A stretch of 64,000 nt of DNA from CBDCCT01 sp965214995 (GTDB taxonomy: Bacteria; Deinococcota; Deinococci; Deinococcales; Trueperaceae). Where the stretch lies: positions 4,092,001 through 4,156,000 of the forward strand of contig CBDCCT010000002.1 of the NCBI GenBank assembly GCA_965214995.1, written 5' to 3'. Of this stretch, positions 26,262 to 34,828 are shown one piece after another. The notes under the pieces are model-generated. The model did not search any database, was not told the DNA's origin, and saw only the letters and a list, made by a program, of their open reading frames with translations. The first letter of the stretch is position 1. The number at the start of each line of letters is the position of its first letter. Position numbers and translations under genes: made by a program.

Positions 26262-28112
26262 ATGCCTGACAAAGTTCGTATTTATCAGCTTGCCAAAGAG
26301 CTAAACCTAGAGACCAAAGACATGTTGGAGCTTCTCGACAGCATGGGTGTCGAGTACAAATCGCACTCGAGCACCATCGACGAAGAAACCGCCGAGGCGG
26401 TCCGCGGGCTCGCTGAAGACGCGCGCGGCACCGGGGACACGGTACCGGGCGAAGCGGCGGCGGAATCTGTAGGGGCAAGCCCAGCAACCACCGCACCCTC
26501 CGCAGCCCCATCCAATACAGCCGCGTCCAGCACACCCACATCCGGTGGGGCCTCCGCGGCGGTTCAAGAGAGGCCGACCGAGACGGTACCCGCCGACGCT
26601 CCCACCCGCGCGCCCGTGGTCACCATCATGGGCCACGTTGACCACGGCAAGACCACACTCCTGGACTACATCCGCAAAACCAAGGTGGCCGAGGGCGAGG
26701 CGGGCGGCATCACCCAGCATATCGGCGCGTATCAGGCCGAGACGCAAGGCGGGATGATTACCTTTTTAGACACGCCGGGCCATGAAGCTTTTACGACCAT
26801 CCGCCAGCGCGGGGCCTCGGCGACCGACATCGCGGTTATCGTGGTGGCGGCGGACGACTCTATCATGCCGCAGACCCGCGAGGCCATCGCGCACGCCAAG
26901 GCGGCGGGCGTGCCCATCGTCGTCGCCATCAACAAGACCGACCTGCCCCAGGCCAACCCCGACCGCGTCATGCAGGACCTCATGCGCGTCGAACTCGTGC
27001 CCGAGGCTTTTGGTGGCGACACCATCACCGTGCCCATCAGCGCCAAAACGGGCGCGGGCGTGGACGATCTTCTGGAGATGCTCTCGCTCGTGGCCGAGGT
27101 GGAGGACCTGCGCGCGCCCGCGGACGGCCCCGCCAAGGGCGTCGTCATCGAGTCCGTTTTGGACAAGCGCGCGGGCGTGCTTGCGACCATCCTGGTCCAG
27201 GAGGGCACGCTCCACGTGTCGGACTACGTCGTCTCGGGCGAGGCCTGGGCCAAGATTCGCGCGATGACCGATTCCGCGGGCGAGCGCGTCAAGGAGGCGG
27301 GGCCATCGGTGCCCGTGCAGATTCTGGGCTTTTCCGAGCAGCCGCTGGCGGGGAGCAAAATCGTCGCGGCACCCGACGAAACGACCGCCAAGGCGACCGT
27401 CTCCGAGCGCCGCGAGACGAGGGAGGACGACGAGCGCGAGCGCATCGGCAAAAAGGGCGTGACCTTGGCCGACCTTTTCGGCAAGCCCAAAGTCGCCACG
27501 GTCAACCTCATCGTGCGCGCCGACACGCAGGGGTCGCTAGAAGCCATCAAGGGCGTGATTGCCAGGGAGGGCGAGACCACCGAGGAAGTAGACTTGAACA
27601 TCATGCTCGACGCGGTAGGCGCGCCCACCGAGGCCGACCTGCTCTTGGCCGGGACCGCCGACGCGACCGTGATTGCCTTCGGCGTCAACCCGGCGGGCAG
27701 CGTGAAAAAGGCCGCCGAGCGCCAGGGTATACCCCTAAAAACCTATCGGATTATCTACGACCTCATCGAGGACGTGCAGCGCCTCGTCCGGGGCCAGATC
27801 GAGCCCGAGTTTGAAGAGCGGACGCTCGGTCACGCCGAGGTGCGCCAGGTTATCGCCGTGCCGCGCTCCGGGACCATCGCGGGCTCTTACGTGACCGACG
27901 GGCTCATGCGCCGGGGTGCCAAGGCCCGCCTTACAAGGGGCAGCAAGGAAGTCTATAAAGGCTCCATCGCGGGGTTGAGGCGCTTTAAGGACGACGTGCG
28001 CGAGGTGCAAAACGGCTTCGAGTGCGGCATCAACTTACAAAACTACGAGAACGTGCAAGAGGGCGACATCATTGAGGCTTACGAGATGGTCGAGGTGCCC
28101 GCTCGAGTCTGA
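26262..28112 (+). CDS. infB: Translation initiation factor IF-2
   Basis: GTPase that places initiator tRNA on the ribosome. At 616 residues it has a short N-terminus: one IF2-N domain (about 1-55) and an Ala/Ser/Thr/Pro-rich linker (about 60-115). The G domain has G1 GHVDHGKT (124-131), DTPGHEAF and NKTDLPQ, and C-terminal domains with ITGxx-like barrels and the fMet-tRNA-binding end follow. The compact form is usual in Deinococcus/Thermus. It is the last gene of the operon. Confidence 0.97.
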   Translation: MPDKVRIYQLAKELNLETKDMLELLDSMGVEYKSHSSTIDEETAEAVRGLAEDARGTGDTVPGEAAAESVGASPATTAPSAAPSNTAASSTPTSGGASAAVQERPTETVPADAPTRAPVVTIMGHVDHGKTTLLDYIRKTKVAEGEAGGITQHIGAYQAETQGGMITFLDTPGHEAFTTIRQRGASATDIAVIVVAADDSIMPQTREAIAHAKAAGVPIVVAINKTDLPQANPDRVMQDLMRVELVPEAFGGDTITVPISAKTGAGVDDLLEMLSLVAEVEDLRAPADGPAKGVVIESVLDKRAGVLATILVQEGTLHVSDYVVSGEAWAKIRAMTDSAGERVKEAGPSVPVQILGFSEQPLAGSKIVAAPDETTAKATVSERRETREDDERERIGKKGVTLADLFGKPKVATVNLIVRADTQGSLEAIKGVIAREGETTEEVDLNIMLDAVGAPTEADLLLAGTADATVIAFGVNPAGSVKKAAERQGIPLKTYRIIYDLIEDVQRLVRGQIEPEFEERTLGHAEVRQVIAVPRSGTIAGSYVTDGLMRRGAKARLTRGSKEVYKGSIAGLRRFKDDVREVQNGFECGINLQNYENVQEGDIIEAYEMVEVPARV

Positions 28113-28199
28113 CCGCCCCGCGCAAGGGGAAGCGCGGCGTGAATTTACGCCTATGCAAGCGCAGTCGCCACGTTTTAGGATGAACCTTGGAATGAGAAG

Positions 28200-28523
28200 G
28201 TGCTAAACACAACCGTTTTGTGGCCCGTGCTGGGGCTTGCCTGGGTCCTCCTGGCGGCCCCGGTCTTTCCCCTTGTGCCATTCGCGGCGCAGGGGGAAAC
28301 GCCTCATCACGCGGCGGGGATGCAGAGCCCGGTGCCGGCGCTCGAGCCCGCCCCCCGCCTCGGCGCGGTGAACGTGGGCGCGGCGCCGCTCCGCTTCTCA
28401 AGCTCATCTTTTAGACACTCCTTTGCGGCGCGTCCGCAGGGGCGGGTTTGGGAATTCGCTCCTGTCTCGACAAATCGGACGCTTCTCATACTGTTACAAC
28501 GGTGGCAGCTCGAGGGTGGCTGA
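28200..28523 (+). CDS. Possible small membrane or exported protein
   Basis: A 107-residue frame starting at GTG with a strongly hydrophobic N-terminus (WPVLGLAWVLLAAPVFPLV) that could be a signal peptide or membrane anchor. A Pro/Ala-rich and then Arg/Ser-rich tail follows. A TAGGAT box lies about 20 bases upstream, but there is no convincing ribosome-binding site and no recognised domain. It fills most of the 508-base gap between infB and secDF. It may be spurious. Confidence 0.35.
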   Translation: MLNTTVLWPVLGLAWVLLAAPVFPLVPFAAQGETPHHAAGMQSPVPALEPAPRLGAVNVGAAPLRFSSSSFRHSFAARPQGRVWEFAPVSTNRTLLILLQRWQLEGG

Positions 28524-28582
28524 AAGCGTACACGCGTTGTAGATAACTTGATTTAGACAGTGTACCTTTTCAAGCTAGACGC

Positions 28583-28606
28583 CGACGTACCTTTTTCTGT
28601 CGGCAC
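28583..28606 (+). other. Hairpin in the secDF leader
   Basis: GCCGAC and GTCGGC pair around a pyrimidine-rich loop that includes CTTTTT, about 15-40 bases before the secDF start codon. It could modulate access to the ribosome-binding site; the function is unknown. Confidence 0.35.
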
Positions 28607-28620
28607 CCCTCAGGAGTGAT

Positions 28621-30801
28621 ATGAACCGACGTTCTTTTACCGGTATCGTGGTGCTTGGCGCGCTGTTGGCGGCCATCCTTTACATGTGGCAACCCTGGAA
28701 CACGAGCGGGCAGAGTCCCCTAAGGCTGGGCCTCGATTTGCAGGGCGGGCTGCGGGTGGTGTTGCAGGCGCAAGAAGCCGACCCCGCCCGCGAAGACCTC
28801 ATCGCGGCGCGTCGCGTGATAGAAAACCGCGTGAACGCCTTTGGCGTGGCCGAGCCTCTCATCCAGACCTCAGGAGACAACCGCATCGTGATCGAGCTTC
28901 CGGGCTTGTCCTCGGCGGACCAGGACCGCGCGCTGGATCTAATCGGCCAGCAGGCGGTGCTGGAATTCAGGCTCGTCAGACCGGGGGCGACCGATCCGCT
29001 CACGTTGGACGATCTCGAGCCCGCCGCCTTTACAGGTGAAATCTTACAAGACGCCCAGGCGGACTTTAACCGCGTGGGCGGCGCGACCCTGGGCGGGGCC
29101 GTTGTTCTGTTCGACGTGAAGCGCGAGTTCGCGGCCGACTTCGGAAGGTTCACAGGCGGCAACTTAGGGCGCAACATGGCGATCGTGCTCGACGACAACG
29201 TCATCACCGCGCCGACCTTGCAGGGACGCATCGACGACCGCGGGCAGATCACGGGCGACTTCACGCTCGACGAAGCGAGCGACTTAGCGCTGGTGCTCCG
29301 CAGCGGAAGTTTGCCCATCACGCTCCGGACCGAAGAGGTGCGCGCGGTCGGGCCGAGCCTGGGTCAGGACTCGGTCAACGCGGGCGCGCGCGCGGCGCTC
29401 CTTGGCGGCGCGGCGGTGGTCGTGACCATCCTCTTGTACTACGGCCCGCTTTTCGGCGGCGTGCTCACGGTCGGCCTGCTCTACATCATGGCGCTCGTGT
29501 TCGGTATCCTTTCTGGCTTGGGCGCCGCGCTCACGCTGCCCGGCTTGGCAGGTTTGGTCTTGACCATCGGCGCGGCGGTGGACGGCAACGTGATTTCGTT
29601 CGAGCGCATCAAAGAAGAGCTGCGCGAGGGCAAAAGCTTACGGCTGGCGATGCGGGGCGGCTTCGGCAACTCGCTTTCGGCCATCATCGACGCGAACGTG
29701 ACGACCCTCCTCGCTGCCGCCGCGCTCTACCAGTACACCTCGGGGCCGGTGCGCGGTTTCGCCATCACCCTGGCGATAGGCATCGTCGCCGCGGTGTTCA
29801 CCAACATCGTGGTCGTGCCCTTCTTGCTCGACGTGCTCACGCTGCGCTTCAGGCGTCCCTTGATGCCCAACGGCTTTTACGCGCGCGGCTTCCGCTTTGT
29901 CAAGCGCGCGCCCGTCGTGATGACCATTTCCGGCATTCTGGCCCTGTCGGCGCTCGTGCTCGTGTTCGCCAAGGACTTAAACCTCTCGACCGACTTTACG
30001 GGCGGGAGCAACATCCTATTGGGCGTGAGCGAAACCACCACCGTCAACGACGTGCGCAGCGCCATCGACACGCTCGGCTTCGCGGGCGTGAGCGGGAGCG
30101 GCGCGACGGTGCAGGAGGTGCAGGACGCGACCATTGAGGGCAAAGAGATTTCGGTGCGGGTCGGCCTGACCCCGGACGAGACGACGAGCAGCCAGTTCCC
30201 GGGCGAACTCGCCGCGGCGGTGGAGGGCAACCTGCTCCAGGCGGACTTCGTCGGACCCTCGGTGGGCGAGGACCTGCGGACGGGTGCCTGGTACGCGGTG
30301 GCGGTGGCGTTCGGCCTCATCCTCCTCTACGTCGGCTGGCGCTTCTGGCCCAACTGGATCGTTGCGATTGCCGCGATTATCGCATCCATTCACGACGTGG
30401 GCATCGTGATGGGCTTTTTGGACCTTATAGGCGCCGAATTCAGCATCCCGGTGCTCGCGGCGCTCCTTTTCGTGGTGGGCTATTCGCTCAACGATTCCAT
30501 CATCATCGCCGACCGCATCCGCGAGAACCTGCGCAAGGTGCGCGACAGGAGTTACCGCGACATCGTGGACCTGTCCGTGAACCAAACGCTGTCACGCACG
30601 CTGATGACCTCGGGCACGACGCTGTTGCCCGTCTTGGCGCTGTTTTTCTTCGGCGGCAGCGTGCTGCGCGACTTTAGCATCACGCTGCTCGTGGGGATTG
30701 GCTTCGGGACGTACTCGAGCATCTTCATCCTGGCCCCGATGGTCGTCTGGTTCAAAGAGCGCCAGCGCCCGGGCAAGCGCGCGCGGCGTAGAGCAGCCTA
30801 A
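28621..30801 (+). CDS. secDF: Fused protein translocase subunits SecD-SecF
   Basis: Membrane motor that helps pull preproteins through SecYEG using the proton gradient. Residues about 1-400 are SecD: a first membrane helix, a periplasmic P1 region with LGLDLQGGLRVVL and ENRVNAFGVAEP, then helices with VDGNVISFERIKEELR. Residues about 410-726 are SecF, with DFTGGSNILLGV and SLNDSIIIADRIREN. Both units form one chain, as in several other phyla. The ATG at 28621 follows AGGAG, and a strong terminator follows the stop. Confidence 0.97.
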   Translation: MNRRSFTGIVVLGALLAAILYMWQPWNTSGQSPLRLGLDLQGGLRVVLQAQEADPAREDLIAARRVIENRVNAFGVAEPLIQTSGDNRIVIELPGLSSADQDRALDLIGQQAVLEFRLVRPGATDPLTLDDLEPAAFTGEILQDAQADFNRVGGATLGGAVVLFDVKREFAADFGRFTGGNLGRNMAIVLDDNVITAPTLQGRIDDRGQITGDFTLDEASDLALVLRSGSLPITLRTEEVRAVGPSLGQDSVNAGARAALLGGAAVVVTILLYYGPLFGGVLTVGLLYIMALVFGILSGLGAALTLPGLAGLVLTIGAAVDGNVISFERIKEELREGKSLRLAMRGGFGNSLSAIIDANVTTLLAAAALYQYTSGPVRGFAITLAIGIVAAVFTNIVVVPFLLDVLTLRFRRPLMPNGFYARGFRFVKRAPVVMTISGILALSALVLVFAKDLNLSTDFTGGSNILLGVSETTTVNDVRSAIDTLGFAGVSGSGATVQEVQDATIEGKEISVRVGLTPDETTSSQFPGELAAAVEGNLLQADFVGPSVGEDLRTGAWYAVAVAFGLILLYVGWRFWPNWIVAIAAIIASIHDVGIVMGFLDLIGAEFSIPVLAALLFVVGYSLNDSIIIADRIRENLRKVRDRSYRDIVDLSVNQTLSRTLMTSGTTLLPVLALFFFGGSVLRDFSITLLVGIGFGTYSSIFILAPMVVWFKERQRPGKRARRRAA

Positions 30802-30826
30802 AGCGCCCCAAGTTATCCCGTTGTTT

Positions 30827-30858
30827 AGCCGCCTCCTCGCCAAGGGGGCGGCTTTTTT
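30827..30858 (+). terminator. Rho-independent terminator after secDF
   Basis: AGCCGCC (30827-30833) pairs with GGCGGCT (30847-30853), and the stem continues inward by three more pairs. It is followed by a run of six T. Confidence 0.9.
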
Positions 30859-30884
30859 ACGTAAAGCGAGTTGGAGACAAAGTC

Positions 30885-31271
30885 CTATTCCACTTCCACC
30901 GAAAACTGCCGCGCAACCTGCCCCCGGTACGACACCACCGCGCGCCACTCGCCCGGTGTGAGGGTCACATCGTCAGGTAACGTGAAGTCGGCCTGTTGCA
31001 GGGCGGACGCGGGCTCGAACCAAATAGACTCCGAACTCGCCACTTGGTTGCGCGGCCCCAGCCACTGCACCGCCACCCAGTCGGCGGCGGGCACCTCGGT
31101 CACGCGCAGCCGCAGCCGCAGCGTCCTCGCTTCCTGAAAAAGTTCGGACGAGGGCGCGACCGTGAAAGTGGGGGCGGGCATCGCCTGTGTTCTGGGGATG
31201 GGGGGGATGTAGGTGTAGGCGCAAGCGGAGAGGAGCAGGACGAGACTTAGAGAAAGAAAAATGTAACGCAT
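30885..31271 (-). CDS. Small lipoprotein of unknown function
   Basis: A 128-residue predicted lipoprotein. From ATG 31271 the signal is RYIFLSLSLVLLLSAC, with lipobox LSAC. The mature part is mainly beta-like (FTVAPSSELF, LRLRLRVTEV, GEWRAVVSYRG), suggesting a single Ig-like domain. The frame is open to 31331, but 31271 is preferred because a perfect TATAAT lies exactly 6 bases upstream, giving a leaderless message, and because the signal begins there. No family is recognised. Confidence 0.75.
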   Translation of the reverse strand: MRYIFLSLSLVLLLSACAYTYIPPIPRTQAMPAPTFTVAPSSELFQEARTLRLRLRVTEVPAADWVAVQWLGPRNQVASSESIWFEPASALQQADFTLPDDVTLTPGEWRAVVSYRGQVARQFSVEVE

Positions 31272-31277
31272 AAAAAG

Positions 31278-31283
31278 ATTATA
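31278..31283 (-). promoter_or_regulatory. Leaderless -10 element of the small lipoprotein gene
   Basis: On the minus strand TATAAT is followed by 6 bases (CTTTTT) and the ATG at 31271. Transcription would begin at or beside the start codon. Confidence 0.75.
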
Positions 31284-31356
31284 GGCGGTTCCGGCAATCT
31301 TTTCGTTTGAGATAAAACCGCTTATGTTCATTCAAAACATAAGTTGAAGCAACCTG

Positions 31357-32067
31357 TTACAGCGCCTCCGGGACGAGCAACGCGGCGGCGAGCGCCAAGG
31401 GCGCGGTTTCGGCGCGGAGGATGCGCGGCCCCAAGCTCACGGCGTGAAAACCGCGCGCTTCTAAATCCGCCACCTCTTCCTCGGTGAGACCGCCCTCCGG
31501 CCCGGTCACGGTGATGACTTCGGTTTCCTCGAGCCGCGGGAGGTCGCGCAGCGAAGCCGAGGCGGTGGGGTGGGCGACGAGACCCAAACCGGAGGCAGGA
31601 GTTTCAAGTCGCCCCAAATCCACCATCTCCCCCACCTCCGGCACCACGCTGCGCCCCGACTGCTTGGCCGCCTCCTTAGCAACACGTTGCAGGCGCGCGC
31701 GTTTGTTGTCGGACAAAACTTTCACATCGCAACGGCGAGTTTTGAGAGGCAAAAAACGCGTCACGCCCAACTCGGTTCCCTGCCGGACCACGTCGCTCAT
31801 CTTGTCGCCCTTGAGGAGCGCCACCGCCAGGGTGAGGCGGTAGGGCGCTTCGACGGTACTCGCTTCGGGCGCGTCCAAAAGGAGCGTCACCGCGTTCTCC
31901 TCTGTCCCAGTCACCGTGCCCGCGGCCTCGCGCCCGCGCCCGTCAAAGGCCCGCACCGCCGCGCCGGGTTCTATACGCAAGACCCGCAAGAGGTGATGCG
32001 CCTCGGGGCCGCGCAGCGTGGTTTCTCCCGGCATCAAATCTTTGAGAAACACGCGGTGACGCCTCAC
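31357..32067 (-). CDS. rsmE: 16S rRNA m3U1498 methyltransferase RsmE
   Basis: SPOUT-family methyltransferase of 236 residues acting on U1498 of 16S rRNA. An N-terminal PUA-like domain (LRGPEAHHLLRVLRIEPG) is followed by the knotted SAM-binding region with VTGPEGGLTEEEV and SLGPRILRAETA. It starts at GTG 32067, 7 bases after the prmA stop. prmA-rsmE pairing is common in many phyla. Confidence 0.95.
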   Translation of the reverse strand: MRRHRVFLKDLMPGETTLRGPEAHHLLRVLRIEPGAAVRAFDGRGREAAGTVTGTEENAVTLLLDAPEASTVEAPYRLTLAVALLKGDKMSDVVRQGTELGVTRFLPLKTRRCDVKVLSDNKRARLQRVAKEAAKQSGRSVVPEVGEMVDLGRLETPASGLGLVAHPTASASLRDLPRLEETEVITVTGPEGGLTEEEVADLEARGFHAVSLGPRILRAETAPLALAAALLVPEAL

Positions 32068-32074
32068 GGGAACC

Positions 32075-32845
32075 TCAAACTTTGGCAGCGTGGAGGAGCG
32101 CCCACGGGCCCTCGAGTTCGGTATTTAAAAGCTTGAAGCGTGGAGCTAACGCCGCCTCAACAAGGGGCAGACGATCTTCTAAAATGCCCGTGATGATGAG
32201 ATGACCCTCTGAAGCGAGGACTCGAGCGTATGCAGGCATGAGTTCGGCGTGAAGCTCGGCGTAGAGATTGGCAACCACGACATCGGCGCTCTCCGGAGGG
32301 ACCGTTTCATCAAGCGTGCCAAGTCTAAAAACCGCTTGTGACTCGTTACGCTCGCGGTTCTCCTCTGCGACGGGCAGCGTTAGGGGGTCGTTGTCGAGGC
32401 CTAAAACTTCCGCCGCACCAAAAAAATCCGCAGCAATCGCCAGAATCCCCGAACCCGCGCCCACGTCGAGCACGCGTTTTTGGGTAAGCTCGAGCGTTTG
32501 CAGCGCCCGCAAGGCCAGCCGCGTCGTCTCGTGGTGGCCCGTGCCAAAGGCCATGCCGGGGTCCAGCCACAGCACGCGCTGGTGGGGAGCGGGCGCGACC
32601 TCGCAGTGGGTCGGGGCGACGATGAGGCGGTCTAAAACGACGGGGTTGAGTTCGGCGTAGTAGCGCGCCAGCCAGTCCGTTTCTTCGACCTCCTCCCAGC
32701 GACCGGGCAGGGGTAGGGCGACGGGCGCGGGAAAGTAGGCGACAACCTCGTCGCCCTCTTGCGCCACGCCCGTGCAGCCCGCGTCCCAGAGGAGGGTGGT
32801 TTGGGGCTCCTCTAAGTCCCCCTTCATCCTAAACGAAACGCTCAC
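32075..32845 (-). CDS. prmA: Ribosomal protein L11 methyltransferase
   Basis: SAM-dependent methyltransferase of 256 residues. An N-terminal substrate-recognition domain precedes the Rossmann part with DPGMAFGTGHHETT, the SAM motif VLDVGAGSGILAIAA and the catalytic-site region VVANLYAE. It starts at GTG 32845, whose TGA overlap (GTGA) couples it to the upstream fusion gene. Confidence 0.95.
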   Translation of the reverse strand: MSVSFRMKGDLEEPQTTLLWDAGCTGVAQEGDEVVAYFPAPVALPLPGRWEEVEETDWLARYYAELNPVVLDRLIVAPTHCEVAPAPHQRVLWLDPGMAFGTGHHETTRLALRALQTLELTQKRVLDVGAGSGILAIAADFFGAAEVLGLDNDPLTLPVAEENRERNESQAVFRLGTLDETVPPESADVVVANLYAELHAELMPAYARVLASEGHLIITGILEDRLPLVEAALAPRFKLLNTELEGPWALLHAAKV

Positions 32846-34533
32846 GCGAATTCCTTTGGCGGCGCGACTCGAGCGTCCCTCGTCACAATCTCAAACCCCA
32901 GCCGTTCGCCCTCTCGGAGGTAAAAGTCGATATTTTCGCCTTTGGTGAGCGGTCCCAGCGATTTGCGCTTGAAGGCTCGAGTGGCAGTCATAATCATCGT
33001 CTCGGCCATGCAAGCGGGCACCAGACCGTCGCCAAAATGAATGTCTATAGAACTCTGCATCGCCCCCGGCGGCCTGACCACGCCCCCCGGAATGACGGAG
33101 ACGCCCGGCACCTCCCGCACGCTCTCGTCTACGTCGGCGGGGCGGCCCAAGTCGAAAATCCAGGCACCGGGTTTGACGTGTTCGGCAAAAAGCACGGGAT
33201 TGGGGTCGGAGGTGGCGGTAAAGACGAGGTCCGCGGCGCTGCAAGCGCTTACATCGGTGGAGGTGTGGAAAACCGTGCTGGGGAATTTGCGCGCCAGCGT
33301 TCGGGCGCTGCGCTCGAGCCTCTCCTTGTCACGGCCCACCAGGATAACCTCATGCACCTCGGGCGCAATCGTGCGGGCCACGCCAAAGGCGACCACGCCG
33401 TTGGCCCCGACCACCGCGGCGCAGGCGTTTTTTAGAGAGCCGCCCTCCGCCTCGAAACGCGCCAAGAGCCCCGGCACCGCCGCCCTGACCGTGCCCGCGG
33501 TGTAGGCGCCGCCGTTGGTGATGTGGAGGTCAGGCACCGCTTTTTGGATGTCCAACCCTTTGTCTCCGACGGTTGACCAAAACGCGCCCAAGCCAAACGC
33601 CTCCGCCCCTAACTCGCGCGCCAAGCGCGCGCCTTGAATCGCCATGCGCGTGGCCTCTTCTGGAAAATCACGAATCTGGTCGGGGAGCATGGAGCCGCCA
33701 ATCAGCATGACCCGAAGCTCGCGCCCGTCCGAGAGCGTCACGCCGCGCACCTCGCCCTGTTTCTGCGGGCGCATCGCGCGCATCATGCGGCGGAGTAGGG
33801 GTTCGGGCAAGCCTCGGTTGAGGAGGAGCTCGAGCCAGCGAAACGAGCCCGCCTGCCACAGGTCCTCAACCGTGATGGGGTGAATCATAAAGGCCGCCAC
33901 CACCACGCCTGGGTCCACCCCCCGCACGGGCGGCGACTCGCCCAGCCGCGGCTCGGTCCCGTCCATCATGCGCGCCAAAGAGACCTTGTGCCGCCAGAGC
34001 GCGATCAGAAAAATGAGGCTCGAGGCGAGCACCAGCGCGCCCTCCTGACCGCTCACCAAGAGAAGGAGCGGCAGCGTTGCGAGGCCCGCCAGCGTCGCGG
34101 GGGCCACGAACGCGTAGCGCGCGAGGAGCGCCGCGTAGAGCGTCATCGGCAGCACCGTCACCCAAAAGGGCACGCCGCCGTACGCCCAGAGCCCCGCCAG
34201 CACGCCCAGCAGCACGCCGTTGCCCCGACCCCGCGGCAGCTCCTGGCCCATCAGCGGCGGCGGGTAGAGGTGACCCGCATAAACGCCCAGCGCCGCCCAC
34301 GGACTTCCCGCGGTGAGCGCCAAGGCCAGCGCGCCCTTGATAACATCCACAAAAAAGGAGCCGAGCGCCAAGGGTGCCCCCACAAACCGCAGCAAGTTCT
34401 CGACCCCCACGTTGTGCGCCATGAGGTCGCGCGCCCGCCGCCCCGTCACGCCCTCGACAAGGCGACTGCCGAGCGGCAACGCGCCGATAAGGTAGGCGAG
34501 GACGAAGGGGGCGAGGGCGGTGAGAAGATCCAT
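32842..34533 (-). CDS. PlsY-like membrane domain fused to an acyl-ACP-reductase-like domain
   Basis: A 563-residue two-part protein. Residues about 1-190 are hydrophobic and resemble the glycerol-3-phosphate acyltransferase PlsY (AYLIGALPLGSRLVEG, FVDVIKGALAL, YAGHLYPP). Its motifs are degenerate: MAHNVGVEN replaces the GSGNxGATN block and RGRGNG replaces GGKG. Residues about 210-555 resemble long-chain acyl-ACP reductase, the fatty-aldehyde-forming enzyme of cyanobacteria. They have a Rossmann motif VVGANGVVAFG (374-384) and a Cys508 in PACMAE that matches the position of the catalytic cysteine. The ATG at 34533 is preferred because a TATACT box lies 8 bases upstream. I infer membrane lipid synthesis, possibly fatty aldehyde formation; the activity is unproven. 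Confidence 0.65.
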   Translation of the reverse strand: MDLLTALAPFVLAYLIGALPLGSRLVEGVTGRRARDLMAHNVGVENLLRFVGAPLALGSFFVDVIKGALALALTAGSPWAALGVYAGHLYPPPLMGQELPRGRGNGVLLGVLAGLWAYGGVPFWVTVLPMTLYAALLARYAFVAPATLAGLATLPLLLLVSGQEGALVLASSLIFLIALWRHKVSLARMMDGTEPRLGESPPVRGVDPGVVVAAFMIHPITVEDLWQAGSFRWLELLLNRGLPEPLLRRMMRAMRPQKQGEVRGVTLSDGRELRVMLIGGSMLPDQIRDFPEEATRMAIQGARLARELGAEAFGLGAFWSTVGDKGLDIQKAVPDLHITNGGAYTAGTVRAAVPGLLARFEAEGGSLKNACAAVVGANGVVAFGVARTIAPEVHEVILVGRDKERLERSARTLARKFPSTVFHTSTDVSACSAADLVFTATSDPNPVLFAEHVKPGAWIFDLGRPADVDESVREVPGVSVIPGGVVRPPGAMQSSIDIHFGDGLVPACMAETMIMTATRAFKRKSLGPLTKGENIDFYLREGERLGFEIVTRDARVAPPKEFA

Positions 34534-34816
34534 GTATAGCCAGTATAAGGGCTTGGATGAGCGGGTGTGACGGTGTAACGGTGTGACCAACAGAAGGGCG
34601 GAGAGACGTTGGGAGTCGGAGGACGGTTTGAATCAAGAGCTGAGGGGCAACACTCGAGTCGAACGTTCAGAACTAAAAGCCACTTTCAAACGCGTGATAT
34701 ACGAGTTTTATTCCACTGACAGCCGCGATTTCTCAAGCAGACTCCATCTCAACCCTCCCCTTAACCATTCAATTTGCACACCCTTCACCCGTAGACGCCT
34801 CACCCCTTGGTTTGGG

Positions 34817-34822
34817 TAGAAT
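34817..34822 (+). promoter_or_regulatory. Leaderless -10 element of dnaB
   Basis: TAGAAT is followed by exactly 6 bases (GCTCCC) and the GTG start codon at 34829, with no ribosome-binding site. The gap 34534-34828 otherwise holds only a TATACT box for the leftward fusion gene; nothing else is recognised in it. Confidence 0.7.
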
Positions 34823-34828
34823 GCTCCC

